From JANWWM01 sp046292465 (lineage in GTDB: Bacteria; Bacteroidota; Chlorobiia; Chlorobiales; Thermochlorobacteraceae), in the NCBI GenBank assembly GCA_046292465.1, contig JBKBRB010000005.1, positions 87,641 to 151,640 of the forward strand: 64,000 bases of DNA, written 5' to 3'. The translations under genes and the position numbers were made by a program. Below the pieces are notes generated by a model that made no database searches, had not been told where the DNA came from, and worked only from the letters and a program-made list of their open reading frames with translations. This document shows positions 59,518-64,000 of the stretch, in pieces (position 1 is the stretch's first letter; the number at the start of each line of letters is the position of its first letter).

Positions 59518-59688
59518 ATGGGCTCTAAACGAAATTTTACTATACGCATGGAACGAATTTTAGCCTTTTCGCCCTACGGCGACGGCGTCGAAATTGAAAA
59601 AGACGCAGGACGAAACCCTGTTCTAAAACTCAGTGGTGATGCCGATATTTTTTGCCTGATGCTCTCGCGTTTGCTCAAAGATGCTTAA
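59518..59688 (+). CDS. 56-residue small protein
   Basis: ATG 59518 to TAA 59686-59688, reading MGSKRNFTIRMERILAFSPY, then GDGVEIEKDAGRNPVLKLSG and DADIFCLMLSRLLKDA. An alternative start is the second Met (ATG 59548, 46 residues). It opens 5 bp after the previous stop, with codon use like its neighbours. It overlaps the spurious upstream extension of the photolyase frame. No family is recognised. Confidence 0.45.
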   Translation: MGSKRNFTIRMERILAFSPYGDGVEIEKDAGRNPVLKLSGDADIFCLMLSRLLKDA

Positions 59689-59789
59689 ACAAAAAAGTAA
59701 AGCGTCACACATTTGAAATCGTTGGTCGCTACATAAAACGCTTCCCTACATTCTTGCGTTATAGGCTCACAACCGTTCAACTTCAAACA

Positions 59790-61220
59790 ATGCCATCTTA
59801 TCAAACTGCATTAGTGTGGTTTCGCAACGATTTGCGCGTGCGAGACAACGAAACGCTTTTTCGCGCAAGCGAGTCTTCAAAAATCCTCATTCCGATTTAC
59901 ATTTTTGACGAGCGACACTTTGGCTCAACACGATTCGGCTTCAAAAAGACAGGCGCATTTCGGGCGAAGTTTTTGCTTGAAAGCGTTGCTGATTTGAAAC
60001 ACTCGCTTCAAGACTTGGGAAGCGACTTAGTATTGCGCGTTGGCAAGCCTGAACTCATCATACCTGAATTGGCGCAGCAAGTAAATGCGGAAGCCGTGTT
60101 TTTCAGCGAAGAATCAACCGACGAAGAACTCACAGTCGAGCGCAACCTCAAACGCGCACTGCACACGCACACGATTAAGTTTCACACCGTTTGGCAGTCG
60201 ACGCTCTATCACAAAAACGACCTGCCGTTTTCGCCTGAAAAATTGCCTGATGTCTTTACAACCTTTCGCAAACAAGTTGAAAAGTTGTCCAAAGTCCGAC
60301 CGACCTTTCCCGCACCGAAACTGTTAAATCCGTTGCCGAGTGAAGTCGTAGTCGGTGAATTGCCGACACTGGTGCAATTTGGATTAAGCGAACCTTGCGA
60401 CGATGCGCGCAAAGTTTTAGCCTTCAAAGGCGGCGAGCGCGAAGCCTTAAAACGACTCGATGAATATCTCTGGAAGTCAGATTCATTACGATGCTACAAA
60501 GAAACGCGCAACGGACTTTTAGGCGCGAATTATTCGTCAAAGTTTTCCGCATGGCTTGCTAACGGCGCAATTTCGCCGCGCACGATTTACGAAGCCGTCA
60601 AACGCTACGAGCATGAACGCATTGCCAACGACTCGACCTATTGGCTCATTTTTGAACTTATCTGGCGCGATTACTTCCGATTCATATCGCTCAAATATGG
60701 GAATCGCATGTTCAAAAAGTATGGCATAAAAAATCAACCAGTGGCGTGGTCGCAAGACGAGGCGAAATTTCAAGCGTGGGCAGAAGGCAAAACAGGCGTG
60801 CCGTTCATTGACGCCAACATGCGCGAACTTTCAGCAACGGGCTTTATGTCGAATCGCGGTCGGCAAAATGTCGCCAGTTTTCTCGTCAAGGATTTGAAAG
60901 TGGATTGGCGCATGGGGGCGGAGTGGTTCGAGTCGCTTTTGATTGATTACGATGTGGCGAGCAATTACGGCAACTGGAACTATGTGGCAGGCATCGGCAA
61001 CGACCCGCGCGAAGACCGCTATTTTAATCCGCTCCGACAAGCGGCGATGTATGACCCCAACGGCGATTATGTTCGCCATTGGATTCCTGAATTAAGCCAA
61101 GTGCCTGCACCGCTGATTCACGAGCCACATAAACTTTCGCCGATGGAAGCCACGCTTTACGGCGTAGAACTTGGCAAAACTTATCCGCGCCCCATGGTGA
61201 AACTCAAATCGCAGGAATAA
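59790..61220 (+). CDS. cryptochrome DASH / photolyase family protein
   Basis: 476 residues from ATG 59790 (MPSYQTALVWFRNDLRVRDN); 46 codons upstream are non-coding. The N-terminal antenna-binding alpha/beta domain carries LVWFRNDLRVRDNETLF, IPIYIFDERHFGSTRFGFKK and ELTVERNLKRALHTH. The FAD domain has NYSSKFSAWLANGAISPRTI, LIFELIWRDYFRFISLKYGN, GKTGVPFIDANMRELSATGF, MSNRGRQNVASFLVKDL, DWRMGAEWFESLLIDYDVAS and NYGNWNYVAGIGNDPREDRYF. SNYGNWNYVAGIGNDPREDR is the CRY-DASH mark. CRY-DASH proteins repair CPDs in single-stranded DNA and may sense light. Confidence 0.93.
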   Translation: MPSYQTALVWFRNDLRVRDNETLFRASESSKILIPIYIFDERHFGSTRFGFKKTGAFRAKFLLESVADLKHSLQDLGSDLVLRVGKPELIIPELAQQVNAEAVFFSEESTDEELTVERNLKRALHTHTIKFHTVWQSTLYHKNDLPFSPEKLPDVFTTFRKQVEKLSKVRPTFPAPKLLNPLPSEVVVGELPTLVQFGLSEPCDDARKVLAFKGGEREALKRLDEYLWKSDSLRCYKETRNGLLGANYSSKFSAWLANGAISPRTIYEAVKRYEHERIANDSTYWLIFELIWRDYFRFISLKYGNRMFKKYGIKNQPVAWSQDEAKFQAWAEGKTGVPFIDANMRELSATGFMSNRGRQNVASFLVKDLKVDWRMGAEWFESLLIDYDVASNYGNWNYVAGIGNDPREDRYFNPLRQAAMYDPNGDYVRHWIPELSQVPAPLIHEPHKLSPMEATLYGVELGKTYPRPMVKLKSQE

Positions 61221-61253
61221 AAAAACCTCTCTCCGCAAAAGCACGAAGAGAGG
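61218..61253 (-). terminator. terminator of the minus-strand GDSL gene
   Basis: On the minus strand CCTCTCT (61253-61247 read as its complement) pairs with AGAGAGG (61232-61226), followed by TTTTTATTCC. It lies between the convergent photolyase and GDSL genes. Confidence 0.85.
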
Positions 61254-61281
61254 GCAAACGATGAAGAAACCAAATTAGAAG

Positions 61282-62922
61282 TTAGTAATGACCGCCAACG
61301 GCTTGAATGGTCGGCATTAAGGTTTGCGGTGTGAATTGCTTCAAGAATTCTTCACTTGCAAGTCCATTGCGATTGACGGCACTGCTGGGCGAAACGCGAT
61401 AAATGCCATCGGGCAAATTGCGCGTGTTGATTGCAGGAATGCTCGCATTGAACTCGCGCTCGATGATGGGAATCATTTGATTGGCGACAATCGCATGTCC
61501 TTTCGGTCCAGGATGGACGCCATCGATGGTGAAGATGCCGCCTGTCAAGAATGTTGCGCGAAGTTCTTCGCCGTCGGGCGAGGTAATGCCTTGTGAGACA
61601 ACTCTATCGAAGAGACCTGCAATATCAACAACGAAAATGCCATTGGCTTGGCTGTTCTTGCCGTTGATAAACGTATTGTATTGATTGACGGCGGCATTGG
61701 CTTGGTTGATTTCGGCTTGGTCGAGCGTGAATTGGTCGGGGAATGGATTTTCGCGTGAGCCGATGGGTTTGGTGGTATCGACGCCTGCGCCACCAGTGAA
61801 GTTTGCGGTGAGTTGTTGCAAGTTAAGAGTCGGTAGTCCTTGAATAGCGCGCGTGTTGTTGATGGAGGCAAGCAAGGTGCGCCAGAGCACGCCCTTGACA
61901 CCGTCAGTGTTATCGCCAATTGCCGCAACGCCTGCACCGCTGGGCAAGAGCACCATAAACTTCGTTACATCGCCAATATCGCCTGTAGCAACGCTATCGA
62001 TGGTGTTGCCTTTCGCGTAGTAGAGGCGCGAAAGTCCGCGCTGAGTCGCAACGGCGCGGGCGTTTTGACCTAAGAAAGTCGCAAACGGAATCGAGGCGAC
62101 ATTGGGAATGTTAAAGACGATAATTTTGACGTTGGGAATGCCTGCTTTGAGGCGTGCTAAGATGGTGTCGTATTGCGCTTGAAATGCGTTGAAAGGATAA
62201 ATCTGTGTAACGCCGCCGCTGGTAACGAATCCAAGCACTTCATTTGCGCCTGTCCAAACGGTAACCAATTTCGGCAGCGAATCGGGTTGCGCGCGCATCA
62301 AGTTGATGGCTTGCTGAACGCCATTAGAGCCAAGAGCTTGATTGCGGAAAATGAATTGATAGAACGGACTCTGTCTTCCTGTGCCAAACCCAAAAGGATT
62401 ATCGCTTAAAATGTCCGCCGCAAGCGAGCCGGGAATGCCGAGGTTGTTATACGGGCGATTTAAGGTGGTTAATCCGTCGGGGTTGAGGTTAGCAGTGGAA
62501 AGATTCGTGCGCGTGATGGGCGTGCCAGCACCTGAGACGCCTGTAAGTTCAACGCGGTTGCTGATGAGGCGCACATTGCCTGGAACAGTGGTATCGAAGA
62601 GCGCGCCGCCCAAGCCGGGATTGCCGAAGGCGGGCACTTTGAAAAGGTCGTCGGTTGAAGCTCCGTGAACGGCTTTAGCGAGCAGGTAGTCGTAGGAGTG
62701 CTTTTGTCCGCCTTGTTGTGCGTCGGTATAAAGTGAGCCATTCATGAAGCCTGCGGTGAGGCTGACGCCCAAGGCAACATGGCGCGATGCGTTATACTGA
62801 CCAGGGCGCAGTTCTTTTGGCGGTGTGCCACTATCGTTGGTGGCGTCGTCGCTGCAACCAAACAGGGCAATAGCGGTTGCGCAGAGGGCAATGCAAGATG
62901 AAATGAGTTTAATGTGTCGCAT
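61282..62922 (-). CDS. SGNH/GDSL-type hydrolase lipoprotein
   Basis: 546 residues with a lipoprotein signal (MRHIKLISSCIALCATAIAL, then FGCSDD; lipobox Cys23). SGNH blocks: HVALGVSLTAGFMNGSL (nucleophile Ser position), GIPGSLAAD, VTVWTGANEVLGF (Gly-Asn), and FTIDGVHPGPKGHAIVANQM (Asp and His). The middle carries Ala/Asn-rich helices. It is an outer-membrane or periplasmic esterase or lipase-like enzyme, exact substrate unknown. Family relatives in this phylum lie next to FadL-type transporters; none is here. The TonB receptor gene is divergent from it. Confidence 0.85.
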   Translation of the reverse strand: MRHIKLISSCIALCATAIALFGCSDDATNDSGTPPKELRPGQYNASRHVALGVSLTAGFMNGSLYTDAQQGGQKHSYDYLLAKAVHGASTDDLFKVPAFGNPGLGGALFDTTVPGNVRLISNRVELTGVSGAGTPITRTNLSTANLNPDGLTTLNRPYNNLGIPGSLAADILSDNPFGFGTGRQSPFYQFIFRNQALGSNGVQQAINLMRAQPDSLPKLVTVWTGANEVLGFVTSGGVTQIYPFNAFQAQYDTILARLKAGIPNVKIIVFNIPNVASIPFATFLGQNARAVATQRGLSRLYYAKGNTIDSVATGDIGDVTKFMVLLPSGAGVAAIGDNTDGVKGVLWRTLLASINNTRAIQGLPTLNLQQLTANFTGGAGVDTTKPIGSRENPFPDQFTLDQAEINQANAAVNQYNTFINGKNSQANGIFVVDIAGLFDRVVSQGITSPDGEELRATFLTGGIFTIDGVHPGPKGHAIVANQMIPIIEREFNASIPAINTRNLPDGIYRVSPSSAVNRNGLASEEFLKQFTPQTLMPTIQAVGGHY

Positions 62923-63165
62923 GTGACTTCTCTTGTCTTTAAGGTTTAGAAAAAACTCAACACCTCTTTTGGTGATGAGTATCAGTTAAGCAGTCGGCTA
63001 TTTACGCAAACGCTTAAAAAAAAAGAAATGTATGCGGTCTCAAAATGTATGTGTTCTAAGCCTCATGCTTTGCGAATCCGCTTGAAAGTGTAAATTTAAT
63101 TCAGAAGTGCAAAACAAAGGAGTGCGTTTAACGGCATTCAACATTTAACAAAACAACAATCAACA

Positions 63166-64000
63166 ATGAGAAACGCCATACGATATGCGGCGCAACCGCT
63201 ATTCTCTCTACTTTTTTTGCTTATCACTTCAACAGGCTACGCACAAGGCGTGCTGAAAGGCACGGTCAGCGATGAAAAAACGGGTGAAGCATTGCCGGGC
63301 GCAACGATTCGGCTACTTGGGTCTAAATACGGTGCGAAAACTGATGCAAGCGGCAAATTTACCCTCTCCAATCTCCCCGAAGGTCCTTACAAAGTTCAAG
63401 TGTCGTTCGTCGGCTATAGAGCGATAACCAAAAATGTATCTGTTCAAGGCTCTGAACCTGTAACGCTGGATTTCAAATTGCAGACACTTGAAACATTCGT
63501 CAACGAAGTGGTGGTAACGGCGTCGAAAGGGCGACAAGAAAAAAAGTTAGATGCGCCGATTACGATTGAAACGATTGGCTTCGACGCGCTCAAACAAACG
63601 GCGAGCACATCTCCGCTTGGCGCGGCGGCAAAACTCAAAGGCGTGGATTTCGTCGAGCGCGGCATTAACACGGTCGACATCACCTCGCGAGGATTGAATA
63701 CCCAATTCAACACGCGCATGCTCACACTCATCGACGGACGCTTAGCGACATTGCCCGGCTTAGGCTTGCCACAATTTTCGCTTGCGCCGAACCCAACGCT
63801 CGATATTGCCTCTGTGGAAGTGGCGGTCGGACCTGCCGCCGCGCTTTACGGTCCGAACGCACACGCAGGCGTGGTGAATATCATCACCAAAGACCCATTT
63901 AACTTTTCAGGAGCAGAAGTGCAAGTGCGCGGCGGCTCGCAGTCGCTCTACGACATTGGCGTGCGCTACGCCGACCACATCGGAAACTTCGGCTGGAAAC
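63166..64000 (+). CDS. TonB-dependent receptor, N-terminal part (runs off the window)
   Basis: From ATG 63166 the frame is open to the window end (278 codons). Signal peptide (LFSLLFLLITSTGYAQ), then a carboxypeptidase-like/DUF4480 beta-sandwich (VLKGTVSDEKTGEALPGATI, LSNLPEGPYKVQVSFVGYRA) at about residues 25-105. A TonB box region (NEVVVTASKGRQEKKLDAPI) and the plug follow (ITSRGLNTQFNTRMLTLIDG, VEVAVGPAAALYGPNAHAGV, VNIITKDPF). This is the SusC-like/CarboxypepD_reg class typical of the phylum. The barrel lies beyond the window. TAAATTTA at about 63093 is one base off the -7 box. Confidence 0.93.
   Translation, partial: MRNAIRYAAQPLFSLLFLLITSTGYAQGVLKGTVSDEKTGEALPGATIRLLGSKYGAKTDASGKFTLSNLPEGPYKVQVSFVGYRAITKNVSVQGSEPVTLDFKLQTLETFVNEVVVTASKGRQEKKLDAPITIETIGFDALKQTASTSPLGAAAKLKGVDFVERGINTVDITSRGLNTQFNTRMLTLIDGRLATLPGLGLPQFSLAPNPTLDIASVEVAVGPAAALYGPNAHAGVVNIITKDPFNFSGAEVQVRGGSQSLYDIGVRYADHIGNFGWK

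Noticed and set aside
59652..59789. Longer N-terminus of the CRY-DASH protein
   Set aside because: The extra 46 residues are not family sequence and overlap the small frame ending at 59688.
1..64000. CRISPR array, prophage or insertion sequence
   Set aside because: No regularly spaced repeats, integrase, transposase or phage structural gene was seen; the only repeats are short palindromes and the shared T9SS tails.

Overview
The window is a dense, mid-G+C bacterial chromosome segment that best fits the green sulfur bacterial (Chlorobiota) side of the Bacteroidota/Chlorobiota group. Four observations point there. The tmRNA on the minus strand (40218-40616) encodes a tag ending AEDYSYAMAA, nearly the Chlorobium-type tag as I remember it. 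Several genes carry type IX secretion sorting domains, and there is a PorU-like C25 peptidase. Five upstream regions hold an exact TAnnTTTG box, the Bacteroidota-type -7 element. The order pheT, coiled-coil gene, zapA, 6S RNA, rny is also typical of the group. CRY-DASH, methionine sulfoxide reductase, electron transfer flavoprotein and acyl-CoA carboxylase genes suggest an aerobic or light-exposed organism able to use acyl-CoA or amino-acid carbon. No photosynthesis genes are present in this piece.

Layout. 1-7000: the end of a UVR-motif gene, then FemAB-like, ispD and pyrB on the plus strand, facing a minus-strand run of purC, dedA, plsY, transketolase N-half and tgt. 7092-15789: a very large PorU-like C25 peptidase, a broken small gene (possibly an S53 propeptide remnant) and a T9SS cargo protein. 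15882-18940: acyl-CoA carboxylase beta subunit, LptC-like lipoprotein and a leucine-rich-repeat protein. 19003-28630: a frameshifted methyltransferase, an orphan DppB-type permease, etfBA, a tight operon (fRMsr, ABC ATPase, response regulator with a deleted DNA-binding segment, alpha/beta hydrolase), and a sigma-54 activator/SPOR/enoyl-CoA hydratase run. 28849-40149: gcvT, comB, NuiA-like, PQQ-type sugar dehydrogenase with T9SS tail, GWxTD protein, pheT, zapA, 6S RNA and rny. 40218-50689: tmRNA, a 1225-residue outer-membrane protein, tdk, cdd, two receiver-PATAN paralogues, the DAHP synthase gene with its leader, an L,D-transpeptidase and an S9 peptidase. 51028-57843: greA, pfkA, then a bicarbonate island. 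57897-64000: a VapBC-like pair, small unknown genes, CRY-DASH, a GDSL lipoprotein and the start of a TonB-dependent receptor.

Most notable. (1) An unannotated 37-codon reading frame (47076-47189) ahead of the DAHP synthase gene packs nine aromatic codons into its last 17 codons. It is followed by hairpins that can re-pair, which is the design of an aromatic amino acid attenuator. (2) A bicarbonate module (53211-57843) joins an exported beta-carbonic anhydrase, two SbtA-type transporters, an SbtB/PII-like protein, an ArsR-type regulator and an ArsA/Get3-like ATPase, behind a very A+T-rich promoter with a 12-bp inverted repeat. (3) Several genes show specific lesions: a methyltransferase shifted by an 8-bp tandem duplication, a response regulator lacking about 23 residues of its winged helix, and a tRNA-guanine transglycosylase without most of its zinc ligands.
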